Shown: positions 21,987-32,536, counted from the stretch's first letter. The stretch is 64,000 nt of DNA from Kosakonia pseudosacchari (GCF_900184035.1 NZ_FXWP01000009.1:62001-126000), one strand, 5' to 3'. Notes: generated by a model not told the origin, from the letters alone. Numbers and translations are program-made.

Positions 21987-22751
21987 ATGCTTTCTATTGC
22001 AAAGCGAACGACAGCAGGTGCAGCGATATTGTTGATAATGCCGCTGATAATGTGGATTTCTGGCTGGAACTGGGAGCCGGGACAACCCCGCTGGTGGCTG
22101 CATTTTTTATACTGGTTAACAGAAACCGTTACCCAACCGTGGGGAATCATTACGCATGTCATATTGTGCGCGTGGTTTCTCTGGTGCCTGCGTTTTCGCA
22201 TTAAAGCTGCGGTGATGCTGTTCGTCATTCTTGGCTGCGCGATTCTGGCAGGACAGGGGGTTAAATCCTTTGTCAAAGAGCGTGTTCAGGAGCCGCGACC
22301 TTTCGTCCTTTGGCTGGAAAAAACGCACGATGTTCAGGCCGAACAGTTCTACACTTTGAAACGTAAGGAGCGGGGAGAGTTAGTGAAAAAACAACTCTCC
22401 AGCCAGCATGATATTCCTGGCTTTTTACGTAAACACTGGCAAAAAGAGACAGGTTTCGCTTTCCCTTCCGGACATACCATGTTTGCCGCAAGTTGGGCAC
22501 TACTGGCCGTGGGGCTGCTGTGGCCACGCAGACGCACATGGACGATTGCTGTGCTGCTTGTGTGGGCGACAGGCGTGATGGGGAGCCGACTGCTGTTAGG
22601 TATGCACTGGCCGCGCGATTTGGTGGTTGCAACGTTGATATCCTGGTTGCTTGTGACGCTGGCGACCTGGCTTGCCCAGCGCATTTGCGGCCCGCTCACG
22701 CCGCCTGCGGAGGAAGTACCTGAAATCATTGCTCGCGATCAAGAGGGTTGA
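21987..22751 (+). CDS. pgpB: Phosphatidylglycerophosphatase B / undecaprenyl pyrophosphate phosphatase
   Basis: An inner-membrane PAP2-family phosphatase acting on phosphatidylglycerol phosphate and undecaprenyl pyrophosphate. It has 254 residues with six predicted spans. The three PAP2 motifs are KERVQEPRP, FPSGHTMFA and GSRLLLGMHWPRD, with catalytic His in the second and third. The start has AGGAGAAAAG. It heads the pgpB-lapA-lapB stretch, a membrane lipid and envelope group. Confidence 0.96.
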   Translation: MLSIAKRTTAGAAILLIMPLIMWISGWNWEPGQPRWWLHFLYWLTETVTQPWGIITHVILCAWFLWCLRFRIKAAVMLFVILGCAILAGQGVKSFVKERVQEPRPFVLWLEKTHDVQAEQFYTLKRKERGELVKKQLSSQHDIPGFLRKHWQKETGFAFPSGHTMFAASWALLAVGLLWPRRRTWTIAVLLVWATGVMGSRLLLGMHWPRDLVVATLISWLLVTLATWLAQRICGPLTPPAEEVPEIIARDQEG

Positions 22752-22891
22752 TTTCCGCTGTTTCGCCCGCAAATCAGATTTTAACATCATGCATTTCCAT
22801 TTCGCGCCGGGCGCTAAAATGGTAGTTTATAGGGCTGAATGCAGTCGTTGCATATAAATTCATCGCTCGGCAGCACATAACGGGACGTAAT

Positions 22892-23200
22892 GTGAAATAT
22901 TTACTCATTTTCTTACTGGTGTTAGCGATTTTTGTCGTTTCGATTACCCTTGGCGCGCAAAACGATCAGCAAGTCACGTTCAACTATTTGCTCGCACAGG
23001 GTGAATACAGGATTTCCACGCTGTTGGCCGTGCTGTTTGCTGCTGGTTTTATTATCGGCTGGCTGATTTGCGGCCTTTTCTGGCTACGCGTTCGCGTTTC
23101 TCTGGCGCGCGCCGAACGTAAAATCAAACGTCTTGAGCATCAGCTTACTCCTGCCACAAATGTTACGGTTACAACCGATTCAACGGCAGTGAAGGAATAA
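22892..23200 (+). CDS. lapA: LapA, lipopolysaccharide assembly membrane protein
   Basis: The orthologue of E. coli YciS/LapA, an inner-membrane partner of LapB. It has 102 residues, two membrane spans (about 2-20 and 43-65) and a cytoplasmic coiled-coil tail (VSLARAERKIKRLEHQL). Translation starts at GTG. lapB begins six bases after the stop, so the two are co-expressed; in E. coli the pair has heat-shock promoters. Confidence 0.95.
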   Translation: MKYLLIFLLVLAIFVVSITLGAQNDQQVTFNYLLAQGEYRISTLLAVLFAAGFIIGWLICGLFWLRVRVSLARAERKIKRLEHQLTPATNVTVTTDSTAVKE

Positions 23201-23206
23201 TATTTT

Positions 23207-24376
23207 ATGCTGGAGTTGTTGTTTCTGTTGTTACCTGTCGCGGCTGCCTACGGCTGGTATATGGGGCGCAGAAATGCTCAACAGACAAAACAGGATGAGG
23301 CTAACCGGCTGTCACGTGAATACGTCGCCGGGGTTAACCTTTTACTGAGTAATCAGCAAGATAAAGCGGTTGATCTGTTCCTCGACATGTTGAAAGAGGA
23401 CACTGGCACCGTTGAAGCGCACCTTACTCTTGGCAACCTTTTCCGCTCTCGCGGCGAGGTTGACCGCGCGATTCGTATCCACCAAACATTAATGGAAAGC
23501 GCCTCACTTTCTTATGATCAACGTCTGCTGGCAGTCCAGCAACTTGGGCGCGATTACATGGCCGCTGGAATGTACGATCGCGCGGAAGATATGTTTAACC
23601 AATTGGTGGATGAAACCGATTTTCGAGTCGGAGCGCTCCAGCAATTGCTGCAAATTTATCAGGCGACCAGCGAGTGGCAAAAAGCCATCGATGTCGCTGA
23701 GCGGTTGGTGAAACTCGGCAAAGATAAGCAGCGGGGCGAAATCGCGCACTTCTACTGCGAGCTGGCGCTGCAGCAGATGGGTAATGAAGAGATGGATCGG
23801 GCGATGGCGTTGCTCAAAAAAGGCGCCGCCGCCGATCGCGACAGCCCGCGCGTCTCTATCATGATGGGCCGTGTGTTTATGGCCAATGGCGATTATGCAA
23901 AAGCGGTGGAAAGCCTGCTACGCGTTATCGATCAGGATAAAGAACTTGTCAGTGAAACGCTGGAAATGCTGCAAACCTGCTATCAGCAATTAGGCAAAAA
24001 TGACGAATGGGCGGCATTTTTACAGCGTTGCGTGGAAGAAAACACCGGTGCGACTGCTGAATTGATGTTGGCAGATATTATGGAGCGACGGGATGGACCT
24101 GACGCAGCGCAAAGTTATGTTACGCGACAACTGCAGCGGCATCCCACCATGCGCGTTTTCCATAAGCTGATGGATTACCACCTGAACGAAGCCGAAGAGG
24201 GCCGCGCCAAAGAGAGTCTGATGGTGCTGCGCGAAATGGTGGGCGAGCAGGTGCGCAGTAAACCCCGCTACCGTTGTCATAAATGTGGTTTTACTGCGTT
24301 TACCATGTACTGGCATTGCCCGTCTTGCCGGGCGTGGTCGACCGTTAAACCGATTCGCGGCCTCGACGGTCAGTAA
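23207..24376 (+). CDS. lapB: LapB, LPS assembly TPR protein and FtsH adaptor
   Basis: LapB (YciM) tethers FtsH to LpxC and so sets lipid A synthesis against phospholipid synthesis. It has 389 residues: one N-terminal span (1-20), about nine TPR repeats from residue 35 to 330, and a C-terminal rubredoxin-like metal knuckle with CHKCG and CPSC. The full length and both CxxC pairs are intact. Confidence 0.97.
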   Translation: MLELLFLLLPVAAAYGWYMGRRNAQQTKQDEANRLSREYVAGVNLLLSNQQDKAVDLFLDMLKEDTGTVEAHLTLGNLFRSRGEVDRAIRIHQTLMESASLSYDQRLLAVQQLGRDYMAAGMYDRAEDMFNQLVDETDFRVGALQQLLQIYQATSEWQKAIDVAERLVKLGKDKQRGEIAHFYCELALQQMGNEEMDRAMALLKKGAAADRDSPRVSIMMGRVFMANGDYAKAVESLLRVIDQDKELVSETLEMLQTCYQQLGKNDEWAAFLQRCVEENTGATAELMLADIMERRDGPDAAQSYVTRQLQRHPTMRVFHKLMDYHLNEAEEGRAKESLMVLREMVGEQVRSKPRYRCHKCGFTAFTMYWHCPSCRAWSTVKPIRGLDGQ

Positions 24377-24560
24377 TTTTTAAAAACCTCTTTATTAGTT
24401 ACAACATACCATTGATGTTTTTTAAGCATGCAGCATCTGCGCTGGTTTGTGTTTAGCAGCAAAAAATCGAACCTGTTATTTCCACGCGCTCGCGGGTAGA
24501 ATGCTCGCCGTTTATTCTTCTCGCGCCTGAGCGGGTGCCCTCATTTCAGAAGGTCTGATC

Positions 24561-25298
24561 ATGACGTCTACTGTTTTATCGACTTCCCGCACTGTTACTG
24601 CTTCTCCGGTTGTAGTAGCACTTGATTACGATAACCTCGACATGGCTATGGCGTTTGTTGACCGTATCGATCCCCGTGATTGCCGCCTGAAAGTAGGCAA
24701 AGAGATGTTCACGTTATTCGGGCCGCAACTGGTGCGCGATCTGCAACAGCGCGGTTTCGATATTTTTCTCGATTTGAAATTCCACGACATCCCGAACACC
24801 ACAGCGCATGCTATTAAAGCCGCAGCTGATTTGGGCGTCTGGATGGTGAATGTCCATGCTTCCGGGGGCGCGCGGATGATGACAGCGGCAAAAGAGGCGC
24901 TACTCGCATTTGGCAAAGATGCGCCGTTACTGATTGCAGTAACCGTTCTGACCAGCATGGAAGCGAGTGATTTACAGGATCTTGGCGTCAACGCAACACC
25001 TGCAGAGCATGCAGAGCGGTTGGCTCGCCTGACGCAGCAATGTGGCCTTGATGGCGTTGTTTGCTCCGCCCAGGAAGCGGTTCGTTTTAAAAACGCATTA
25101 GGCAAAGCGTTCAAACTGGTCACGCCAGGAATTCGCCCGGTTGGTAGCGAATCTGGCGATCAGCGTCGTATCATGACGCCGGAACAGGCGCTTGCTGCCG
25201 GTGTAGACTATATGGTGATTGGGCGTCCGGTTACGCAGTCTGCCGACCCGGCGAAAACCCTTAAAGCGATTAATGCATCGTTGGGTAGGGGGGAATAA
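24561..25298 (+). CDS. pyrF: Orotidine-5'-phosphate decarboxylase
   Basis: The last step of UMP synthesis. It has 245 residues. The catalytic array is in [18 protein letters not shown] (Asp-Lys-Asp), with VTPGIRP near residue 190 and MVIGRPVT for phosphate binding. The start is the ATG after AGAAGGTCTGATC. The stop overlaps the yciH start by one base (TAATG). Confidence 0.98.
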   Translation: MTSTVLSTSRTVTASPVVVALDYDNLDMAMAFVDRIDPRDCRLKVGKEMFTLFGPQLVRDLQQRGFDIFLDLKFHDIPNTTAHAIKAAADLGVWMVNVHASGGARMMTAAKEALLAFGKDAPLLIAVTVLTSMEASDLQDLGVNATPAEHAERLARLTQQCGLDGVVCSAQEAVRFKNALGKAFKLVTPGIRPVGSESGDQRRIMTPEQALAAGVDYMVIGRPVTQSADPAKTLKAINASLGRGE

Positions 25299-25624
25299 TG
25301 AACGACGATAACAGCCGTCTGGTCTACTCAACCGAAACCGGACGCATCGACGAGCCTAAAGCGCAACATGCACGCCCGAAAGGTGATGGTATTGTACGTA
25401 TCCAGCGCCAGACCAGCGGCCGCAAAGGCAAAGGCGTATGCCTGATCACGGGTATTGATGAAGATGATGAAGCACTGGCTAAGCTGGCCGCAGAATTAAA
25501 GAAAAAATGCGGCTGCGGTGGTTCGGTGAAAGAGGGCGTCATTGAGATCCAGGGCGACAAACGTGATTTACTGAAATCATTACTGGAAGCCAAAGGGATG
25601 AAAGTGAAATTAGCGGGTGGTTAA
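25298..25624 (+). CDS. yciH: YciH, eIF1/SUI1-like protein
   Basis: A 108-residue SUI1-domain protein. The fold core is RIQRQTSGRKGKGVCLITGI followed by KKKCGCGGSVKEG and IQGDKRD. E. coli YciH can discriminate initiation complexes in vitro but its physiological job is unsettled. It is translationally coupled to pyrF through a TAATG junction. Confidence 0.95.
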   Translation: MNDDNSRLVYSTETGRIDEPKAQHARPKGDGIVRIQRQTSGRKGKGVCLITGIDEDDEALAKLAAELKKKCGCGGSVKEGVIEIQGDKRDLLKSLLEAKGMKVKLAGG

Positions 25625-25638
25625 GCCTGAAAACAGAA

Positions 25639-25668
25639 AGGCCGCGATAATTACCGCGGCCTTATTAT
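25639..25668 (+). terminator. Rho-independent terminator of pyrF-yciH
   Basis: AGGCCGCG...CGCGGCCT with an 8-base loop, then TATTATTT, starting 15 bases after the yciH stop. The T-run is interrupted. Confidence 0.82.
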
Positions 25669-25739
25669 TTACACTGTGAAACGTAGACCTGAAAAAGAAA
25701 GTATATTTATTTTTTTATAATCGCCGTTTAAATGACCAA

Positions 25740-25961
25740 TTACTTACCAACCTGGTGACCGATGATACCGCCGACAGCTGCACCACCCAGCGTACCAAGC
25801 GTGCTACCATCCGTCAGCACAGCACCACCAAGCGCACCCGCACCCGCACCGATTGCGGTATTGCGATCGCGTTTAGACCAGTGACCACAAGCGCTCAGAG
25901 ACATTGCCAGGGTAACTGCCAGTACTGCTGCGGCCATTTTTTTGCTTGTTAACATCATCAT
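25740..25961 (-). CDS. osmB: Osmotically inducible lipoprotein OsmB
   Basis: A small outer-membrane lipoprotein of 73 residues. The signal peptide ends in the lipobox LSAC (Cys25). The mature part has the Gly-rich segment AIGAGAGALGGAVL and GTLGGAAVGGIIGHQVGK, a glycine-zipper pattern. Three ATG codons are in tandem; the first is 5 bases after GGAGAA and was chosen. In E. coli it is induced by hyperosmolarity, RpoS and the Rcs phosphorelay. Confidence 0.94.
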   Translation of the reverse strand: MMMLTSKKMAAAVLAVTLAMSLSACGHWSKRDRNTAIGAGAGALGGAVLTDGSTLGTLGGAAVGGIIGHQVGK

Positions 25962-26214
25962 ACTTTCTCCTGAATAATCGATTCACGGAAGAATGTTCTC
26001 TTTAAGTATAGTGCCTGTGAGCAGACCTAAAGAATTCCCGTGAAACCTTGCTGCGCAGGTGTAATTCAATCACGTCAGTGATAGTCACTTCCTGTTATAT
26101 CGCTCATAATAATTTTACGCGCAGACCGATAACAAGACAGGTAAATAGTCTTAATCGAAACGTCAGAATAGTCTCAGATATGATGGAGATAGCCCGCGAT
26201 AGCGGGCTAATAGA

Positions 26215-26973
26215 TCAGCGAAGCCCGCCAGTGTTGACGATATTGACAACCAGGCCTTTTTGTTGCAGTTGAAGATGTACTTCCGGCTTAAGGGCTGAAT
26301 CGGTGATCACCCGCTGAAAGCGTTCATCCGGGCCAAGCGTATAAGGATGAACAACGCCAAACTTGGAACTATCGGTGAGCACAATCGCTTCGCTGCCTTT
26401 TTCCAGCACGGCATTCACTACATCAGTGCGCATCATATCGCGCCCGGTAAAACCCGTTTCTGGCTGCCAGCCATCAATCCCGATAAATGCTTTGCTGAAA
26501 TGCACCTGTTGAATGTACTGGCGAGTCAGCGGGCCGACCATGCTTTCACTCTTTTTCTGATAAATACCGCCAAGCAAGATCACTTCACATAACGCTTCTT
26601 TGAGCAGATGGGCGATATAGCTGCTCACAGTGATAATGGTGATATCACGCTGTTCACCCAGTTTACGGGCGAGGAGGGCGTTGCTACTGCCATTTTCAAT
26701 AAACACGGTTTCACCAGAACTGACCAGTGATGCCGCAAAATCAGCCAAATCGCGCTTCACGGTGTAGTTGTTCATCATCCGTGTTTCAACATCATCGCTG
26801 TCCAGCGGCACAGCAAAACCATGCGTACGGCGTAAATAGCTTTGTTTTTCGAGCGTATTCAGGTCCTGACGAATCGTGACTTCGGAGACCCCAGTCATAC
26901 GCGCGAGGTCGGTAACGCTCATTTGGCCCTTGTCGATGACCGTCTGCAAAATAAGTTGTTGTCGGGAATTCAT
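26215..26973 (-). CDS. yciT: DeoR-family transcriptional regulator YciT
   Basis: A 252-residue repressor-type protein. The N-terminal helix-turn-helix includes [20 protein letters not shown], the DeoR signature. The C-terminal sugar-phosphate-binding fold has [14 protein letters not shown] and the [13 protein letters not shown] segment. It matches E. coli YciT except for a divergent C-terminal tail. The start was set at the ATG of MNSRQQ; a GTG two codons earlier is possible. The effector is unknown. It sits between osmB and yciZ, as in E. coli. Confidence 0.93.
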   Translation of the reverse strand: MNSRQQLILQTVIDKGQMSVTDLARMTGVSEVTIRQDLNTLEKQSYLRRTHGFAVPLDSDDVETRMMNNYTVKRDLADFAASLVSSGETVFIENGSSNALLARKLGEQRDITIITVSSYIAHLLKEALCEVILLGGIYQKKSESMVGPLTRQYIQQVHFSKAFIGIDGWQPETGFTGRDMMRTDVVNAVLEKGSEAIVLTDSSKFGVVHPYTLGPDERFQRVITDSALKPEVHLQLQQKGLVVNIVNTGGLR

Positions 26974-27066
26974 AGCCACATATTTCTAATAATGGTTTGG
27001 AGAAAGGGAATCGCCAGTACGCGCGTCGCATTCCCGGCTGTCGCGTTATGGCGAAAATAAGGGTAG

Positions 27067-27249
27067 TTAAATTTCCCAGGGCGTTTTCGGCGCGCCAGCA
27101 GAGGCCGCTTTATCGTTGTTATCGAGATCCAATAATTCCGCCTTCAAAATTTCCAGGTTACGAATGGCGGATTGATAATCCCCCGCAACCAGAATATCCA
27201 GAACGGTATCTATCCGGCCGGCAAGGTGTTTCACGTCGATGTCTGCCAT
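27067..27249 (-). CDS. yciZ: YciZ family small protein
   Basis: A 60-residue soluble protein ([26 protein letters not shown] end), clearly like E. coli YciZ, which has 57 residues. The start ATG (MADIDVK) follows GGTGAAGG; the longer open frame upstream is A/T-rich and unlike a coding region. The function is unknown. In E. coli its neighbour is pdeR; here a DSF synthase gene lies between them. Confidence 0.9.
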   Translation of the reverse strand: MADIDVKHLAGRIDTVLDILVAGDYQSAIRNLEILKAELLDLDNNDKAASAGAPKTPWEI

Positions 27250-27442
27250 ACCTTCACCTTTATGTCGAAAAACGAATGAATTCAATGATGCAGAAAACAG
27301 TTTAAAAAGAGAAGGAAAAAAAGGAAATCTCAAAAACTTATAAGCGCCAATTATATATTCATTACGCAACAAAGAGCTGGCTCTGGCGGTGGATTAGTCT
27401 TGCAGTGCGCGCAACGCGCTTTTATTACCGGAGGATAAAGCA

Positions 27443-28309
27443 ATGACGATTATCAACCAGACCACTTTAAAACTGTTTACTGACGATGAACGCTTTACTC
27501 AGCTTTCTGGCTATTACGAGGAGGAGCGCCGTACCGTGTGGATGATGCTGCGCGCAAGGCCAAGACCATGCTTCAACCATGCATTAATTGAGGAGATCAT
27601 GAATATTTCCTGGCTTGTCCGGCAAGCGGGATTTGCCGTTGATTTTTGGGTAACGGGATCGTTAGTTCCCGGCATGTTCAACACCGGGGGCGATTTACAA
27701 TTTTTCGTTGATTGTATCAAGAATGGCCGACGCGAAGCCTTGCGCGCTTATGCCCGTGCCTGCGTGGATTGCGTTCACGCCGCGTCAAGAGGGTTTGACA
27801 CGGGAGCCATCTCGCTGGCGATGGTCGAAGGTAGCGCGCTGGGAGGCGGTTTCGAAGCCGCGCTGGCGCACCATTTCGTGCTGGCGCAGCGCGACGCGCG
27901 GCTCGGTTTCCCGGAAATCGCCTTCAATCTTTTTCCCGGCATGGGCGCATACTCATTGGTGGCGCGCCGTTCGGGAATGAAACTGGCGGAAGAGTTGATC
28001 TACAAAGGGGAGTCGCATGCCGCAGAGTGGTATGCAGCGCAAGGGCTGGTGGATGTCTCTTTCGAGTCCGGGCAGGGATTTCTTGCGACACGTACCTTTA
28101 TCGATACCCTGCAACCCCGGTTGAACGGCGTGCGGGCGATGCTGCGTGCCCGCCAGCGCGTTTTACAGTTACCCCGTAGTGAACTGATGGATATTACCGA
28201 AGACTGGGTGGACTCGGCTTTCTGTCTGCAACCCAAAGATATTGCTTATATGGAACGTTTAGTCCTGTTACAGGATCGTCACGCTGCGGTGTCGCTTAAA
28301 GCGGGCTAA
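27443..28309 (+). CDS. rpfF: RpfF-type diffusible signal factor (DSF) synthase
   Basis: A crotonase-fold protein of 288 residues. RpfF enzymes act as both thioesterase and dehydratase on 3-hydroxyacyl-ACP, releasing cis-2-unsaturated fatty acids (DSF/BDSF) used as cell-cell signals. The two catalytic glutamates expected from Xanthomonas RpfF (Glu141 and Glu161) line up with Glu138 in [11 protein letters not shown] and Glu158 in [17 protein letters not shown], with the same 20-residue spacing. [11 protein letters not shown] is the oxyanion-hole segment. The start has GGAGG eight bases before ATG. It is convergent with pdeR/rpfR, and the stops overlap. Annotators often call it enoyl-CoA hydratase, but the context favours signal synthesis. 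Confidence 0.9.
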   Translation: MTIINQTTLKLFTDDERFTQLSGYYEEERRTVWMMLRARPRPCFNHALIEEIMNISWLVRQAGFAVDFWVTGSLVPGMFNTGGDLQFFVDCIKNGRREALRAYARACVDCVHAASRGFDTGAISLAMVEGSALGGGFEAALAHHFVLAQRDARLGFPEIAFNLFPGMGAYSLVARRSGMKLAEELIYKGESHAAEWYAAQGLVDVSFESGQGFLATRTFIDTLQPRLNGVRAMLRARQRVLQLPRSELMDITEDWVDSAFCLQPKDIAYMERLVLLQDRHAAVSLKAG

Positions 28310-30297
28310 CGCGATTTACGAGCCTGATAACGTCTGAACCATCGCTCGAATACGGCAGCGGGCATCGGTTTAGCAAATAAAAAACCCTGCCGTTCATTGA
28401 CGCCATTCTTTGTAAGAAAGGCGTCTTCTTTTGCATTCTCGACACCTTCAGCAATCACCTGCAAATTAAGTGCCTGCGCGACAGCGACAATCGCCCGCAC
28501 CAGCGATTGTGAAACGGGCTGTTTATGTACTTCGCGGACAAAAGATTGATCAAGTTTGATAGCGTCCAGCGGAAAACGCGCCAGTTGTGAAAGGGAAGAG
28601 TAACCTGTGCCGAAGTCATCAAGATGCACCTGCGAGCCCAGGGCACTGAACTGCTGAATAACCGACAAAGCCAGCTCCTCGTTTTCAATCAAGCAGCTCT
28701 CGGTCAACTCCACATCGATGGGGCAATATTCAAATTTAAGATCCAGTAGCGCTTGTTTCAGATCGCTGAAAATCGTCTGATCCGCCAGCTGCCGCGCCGA
28801 AACATTCACCGCAACACGCACAAAAATGCCTTTATCGCGCCATTTCGCCACCTGGCGCACCACATCCAGCATTACCCAGCGCCCCAGCGGCACAATCAAG
28901 CCTGACTCTTCAGCATACGAGATAAAGTCCAGCGGCGGGATCAGACCGCGTTCCGGCGATTGCCAGCGTACCAGCGCTTCAAGGCTGCGCACTTCGCCGC
29001 GCCAGGTGATCTTCGGCTGGTAGTGGATCACCAGTTGCTCTTTTTCCAGCGCTTTACGAAGATTGGTATCGAGCCATAAATATTCAAATACGCGTTGATT
29101 CATTTCTGGCGAGAAGACACAAAATTTGCCGCGTCCACTCTCTTTCGCGGTATACATCGCCGTGTCGGCGTTACGGATCACGCTTTCGCGATCATTACCG
29201 TGCTGTGGGGCCAGTGAAATGCCCAGCGAGCAGCCGGTGTAAACTTCAATAAGGCCGATACGGAAAGGTTGCCGTAAACGGGTCAGAATGCGCGATGCCA
29301 TCGCTTCCAGCAGGCTTTGCGAGGTGTCTGTCGCCAGTACGATAAACTCATCGCCGCCGAGCCTGGCAAGCACCTGGCCTTCTTCCAGACAACTCAATAT
29401 GGCCAGCGCGACCGCCTGCAAGAGTTGATCGCCGAACATATGACCATAGGCATCATTTACTTTTTTAAAGTTATCCAGGTCAAGGTAGACAACACCGACT
29501 TGCGTTTCCCCGCGCGCGCTTATCGCATCGCTAATCAACTCATGAATAGCGTTGCGATTGGGTAAACCGGTCACAGTGTCGGTATTGGCGAGCACCCGCA
29601 ATCGCTCTTGCGCACGCCGCTCTTCGGTAATATCTGTACCAGAGCAAATGAGGTAAATTTCATTTTTACCGCTGCCGCTGTGAACAAACTTATTGCGAAA
29701 CAAAAATAACCGCTGGCCTTTACGGGTTTTCACCCAGCGTTCAACTTCATACGGCGTACCGTCACGGAAAAAACCACTGATGTTGCGCTTTGAGGCCACT
29801 GCTTCGCTGCGGCTCATAAACAGTTTAAAAACGTTTTGCCCAATGACCTCTTGCTCTTTCATGCCGGTGTACTCTTCGCTCAGGCGATTAAAACGCTGAA
29901 TATTGCCGTGCTTATCGAGGATCACTATCACTGAGTTCGCTTCGGAAACAACTTGCTCTGCGAAGGAGAGGCCTTGCATCAGATCGCGGGCCACTGACTT
30001 TGTATCGTGCCAGGCAGATGCGCTGCCGGCCCAGGCTTTGCGGGATATTTTTCTGCCGACAAGGTGTACCGCAACATCCTCACCGAATAAAGAGAGGTGC
30101 ATAGAGAGGCTGGACGTGATGACCGTCATTTCGCGGATCCGTGCGGCTTGTTCGTCGCTCAGCGCAACAACCTGGCTGACATCGGCGTTTTCGTCCGGAG
30201 CAAAGTGCAGTGCGTTACTGTCGGCGGTTAAACGCCAAAAGGGGCTTGTCGAACCCAGATAGCGAAACAGCAGGTTCTGTTCCTGAAAGTCTTTCAT
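28306..30297 (-). CDS. pdeR: PdeR/RpfR: PAS-GGDEF-EAL cyclic-di-GMP phosphodiesterase and DSF receptor
   Basis: The orthologue of E. coli PdeR (YciR/Gmr) and of RpfR of Cronobacter and Burkholderia. It has 663 residues. The N-terminal segment 1-90 ([14 protein letters not shown] at its end) corresponds to the RpfF-interaction region. The PAS domain (about 110-225) would bind DSF. The GGDEF domain is intact at 314-318 (ARLGGDEF) and has no RxxD inhibitory site. In the EAL domain, EAL is 440-442 and DDFGTGYSS is present. The EAL domain should hydrolyse c-di-GMP; GGDEF may bind GTP as a trigger. The ATG at 30297 follows GGGAG; a TTG four codons earlier is less likely. In E. coli PdeR restrains DgcM and MlrA in curli control. 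Confidence 0.93.
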   Translation of the reverse strand: MKDFQEQNLLFRYLGSTSPFWRLTADSNALHFAPDENADVSQVVALSDEQAARIREMTVITSSLSMHLSLFGEDVAVHLVGRKISRKAWAGSASAWHDTKSVARDLMQGLSFAEQVVSEANSVIVILDKHGNIQRFNRLSEEYTGMKEQEVIGQNVFKLFMSRSEAVASKRNISGFFRDGTPYEVERWVKTRKGQRLFLFRNKFVHSGSGKNEIYLICSGTDITEERRAQERLRVLANTDTVTGLPNRNAIHELISDAISARGETQVGVVYLDLDNFKKVNDAYGHMFGDQLLQAVALAILSCLEEGQVLARLGGDEFIVLATDTSQSLLEAMASRILTRLRQPFRIGLIEVYTGCSLGISLAPQHGNDRESVIRNADTAMYTAKESGRGKFCVFSPEMNQRVFEYLWLDTNLRKALEKEQLVIHYQPKITWRGEVRSLEALVRWQSPERGLIPPLDFISYAEESGLIVPLGRWVMLDVVRQVAKWRDKGIFVRVAVNVSARQLADQTIFSDLKQALLDLKFEYCPIDVELTESCLIENEELALSVIQQFSALGSQVHLDDFGTGYSSLSQLARFPLDAIKLDQSFVREVHKQPVSQSLVRAIVAVAQALNLQVIAEGVENAKEDAFLTKNGVNERQGFLFAKPMPAAVFERWFRRYQARKSR

Positions 30298-30601
30298 GCA
30301 ATCTCCCAACCCACATAAAAGCGCAACGGGTACACAATTTATTGACGGATAACCGCCTTTTTAAAGGGGGTAATCAGGCATGAACGTGTTGTTTCTTCCT
30401 GGAATGTTTTGTTAAACCCCGGCCTGGTATCGAAAAAACTCTGTAATAAATAGCATAAAGCCGCAGTAAACAAACAGTTGCCTGAGGTTTTATTGTGGTC
30501 GGTTTTGCAGGATTGTGGGAAGAATTCAGAAAAAAATGCGCGTGGTATCGCAACAGCGATGTGGCGCTTTCCGGGGCCGGAAAGCGCCATGATTAAAAAC
30601 G
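30298..30601. other. pdeR-rnb intergenic region
   Basis: A 304-base stretch upstream of pdeR and downstream of rnb. No gene is apparent. It must hold the pdeR promoter, and it contains the long palindrome at 30562-30589. Confidence 0.5.
30562..30589. repeat. 28-base near-perfect palindrome after rnb
   Basis: A 13-bp arm (TGGCGCTTTCCGG) is repeated inverted around a two-base centre (GG). It begins 12 bases past the rnb stop. It would form a very stable hairpin in rnb mRNA but has no following U-tract, so it may protect the 3' end or mark the limit of exonuclease trimming rather than terminate intrinsically. Confidence 0.75.
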
Positions 30602-32536
30602 TTACAGCACCGGGCGGGCAATAACGCTGCGGGTTTCCATCCGGACTTCCGCAATCGTGACATCAATAACGTCTGTCACTTTAAAGACGGTTTCACCTTT
30701 AATTTGCACGGTGCCATTTTCCTGGCTGCACACCAGCTCGTCGCGCACGGCATGAATAAATGGCGCCGGAATAAAGGCAACGGCACCATTATCCACCAGA
30801 CGGACGCGCATACCGCCGCGGCTGACATCAATAATTTCTGCCGCAAAACGGGTTTCGGTACCGGCTTTGTTTTGCAGGAAGCGAGCGTAGAGCCAGTCGC
30901 CGACATCGCGTTCCGCCATGCGGTTCAGGCGACGGCGCTCAGACATTTGCACTGTGGCATCGTCCTGCGGGCGCTTCGGTGTTTCGCCTTTGATAATCGC
31001 TTTCAGCAGGCGATGGTTGATCATGTCGCCGTACTTACGGATAGGCGAGGTCCAGGTCGCGTATGCTTCGAGGCCAAGACCAAAATGCGGGCCCGGTTCA
31101 ACGCTGATTTCCGCGAAGGACTGGAAGCGGCGAATGCGGCTATCGAGGAAGCCTGAAGGCTGCGCGTCCAGCTCGCGACGCAATTTGCAGAAACCTTCCA
31201 GCGTCAGCACTTCTTCGGCATCAACGTGCATACCATGGGTTTTCAGCATCGCGGCCAGTTGTTCGCTGTTCGCCGGGTCGAAACCGAGGTGCACGTTATA
31301 AATGCCAAAACCGAGCTTGTCGCGCAGTACGCGTGCGGCGCAGATATTGGCGGCAATCATTGATTCTTCAACGATGCGGTTAGCAATGCGGCGTGGCTCG
31401 GCGACGATATCCAGCACTTCGCCTTTCTCGCCAAGCACAAAGCGGTAATCCGGGCGGTCTTTAAAGACCAGCGCGTGATTCTGGCGCCATTGGGCGCGCA
31501 GCTGGCTAACGCGCTGCAGCAGGCGGATCTGCCCGGCGATCGCATCGTTTGTCGGTTGCCAGTTGCCGGTATTTTCCAGCCAGTCGGACACATCGTCATA
31601 AGCCAGTTTGGCTTTCGACTCGATGGTCGCCGCGAAAAACTCGATATTGTCTTTGATAGCGCCGTCGGCATCCAGCGTCATGCGGCAAACGAGCGCCGGA
31701 CGCACTTCGTTCGCGCGCAGCGAGCAAAGATCGTCAGAGAGTTCACGCGGCAACATCGGGATATTGAAACCCGGCAGATAGTTGGTGAAGGCGCGGATCT
31801 TCGCGGCCTCGTCGAGCTTACTGCCTTCGGCAATCCATGCCGTAGGATCGGCGATTGCCACGGTCAGTTGCAGTTCGCCTTCGGCAGTCTCTGCAACATA
31901 CAGCGCATCGTCCATATCTTCGGTACTGGCGCTGTCGATGGTGACAAAATCCAGCGCGGTTAAATCCACGCGCTGCAGGCCGTCATCCAGCATCCCGGTC
32001 GCCACGCCATTTGGCGCTTCTTTTTCCAGATTGTGACGCGCCAGGGTGACCCACCACGGCACAAAGTGATCTTCGGCGAAGGTAATGAACTGCGTCAGTT
32101 CAGCGTAGAAACCGCGATCGCCTTTCAGCGGGTGACGACGCATTTCAGCGACCGCCCAGTCGCCTTCTTTGAAATCATGCTCAACGCCACGGGCGGCGCG
32201 GCAGGGGATGGCATCTTTTAGCAACGGATGATCCGGCACAATAGAGAGGCGATCGTCTTTCTTTTGCACTTTGCCAACAAAACGGGTCAAGAATGGCTCG
32301 ACCAGCTCTTCAGGCTCCGCGCTTTCACGGTCTTTATCGCTGTGGATGACGGCAATAATCTTGTCGCCGTGCATCACTTTCTTCATCTGCGGTGGCGGAA
32401 TGAAGTAGCTTTTTTGCGCGTCGACTTCCAGAAATCCAAAGCCTTTTTCAGTGCCTTTTACAACACCTTCCGCACGCGGAGTTTGGGAATGAAGTTGCTG
32501 TTTAAGCTGCGCTAGCAGCGGGTTGTCCTGGAGCAT
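30602..32536 (-). CDS. rnb: Exoribonuclease II
   Basis: A processive 3'-5' hydrolytic exoribonuclease. It has 644 residues, as in E. coli. Two N-terminal cold-shock domains are followed by the RNB catalytic domain with the metal-binding aspartates in [16 protein letters not shown] (near 201-210) and the [16 protein letters not shown] helix. The C-terminal S1 domain (about 560-640) includes [14 protein letters not shown]. It is a single gene. Confidence 0.97.
   Translation of the reverse strand: MLQDNPLLAQLKQQLHSQTPRAEGVVKGTEKGFGFLEVDAQKSYFIPPPQMKKVMHGDKIIAVIHSDKDRESAEPEELVEPFLTRFVGKVQKKDDRLSIVPDHPLLKDAIPCRAARGVEHDFKEGDWAVAEMRRHPLKGDRGFYAELTQFITFAEDHFVPWWVTLARHNLEKEAPNGVATGMLDDGLQRVDLTALDFVTIDSASTEDMDDALYVAETAEGELQLTVAIADPTAWIAEGSKLDEAAKIRAFTNYLPGFNIPMLPRELSDDLCSLRANEVRPALVCRMTLDADGAIKDNIEFFAATIESKAKLAYDDVSDWLENTGNWQPTNDAIAGQIRLLQRVSQLRAQWRQNHALVFKDRPDYRFVLGEKGEVLDIVAEPRRIANRIVEESMIAANICAARVLRDKLGFGIYNVHLGFDPANSEQLAAMLKTHGMHVDAEEVLTLEGFCKLRRELDAQPSGFLDSRIRRFQSFAEISVEPGPHFGLGLEAYATWTSPIRKYGDMINHRLLKAIIKGETPKRPQDDATVQMSERRRLNRMAERDVGDWLYARFLQNKAGTETRFAAEIIDVSRGGMRVRLVDNGAVAFIPAPFIHAVRDELVCSQENGTVQIKGETVFKVTDVIDVTIAEVRMETRSVIARPVL

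Noticed and set aside
27250-27372. N-terminal extension of yciZ (41 more residues)
   Set aside because: It is A/T-rich and hydrophobic without similarity; the ATG at 27249 has a ribosome-binding site and gives the family length.
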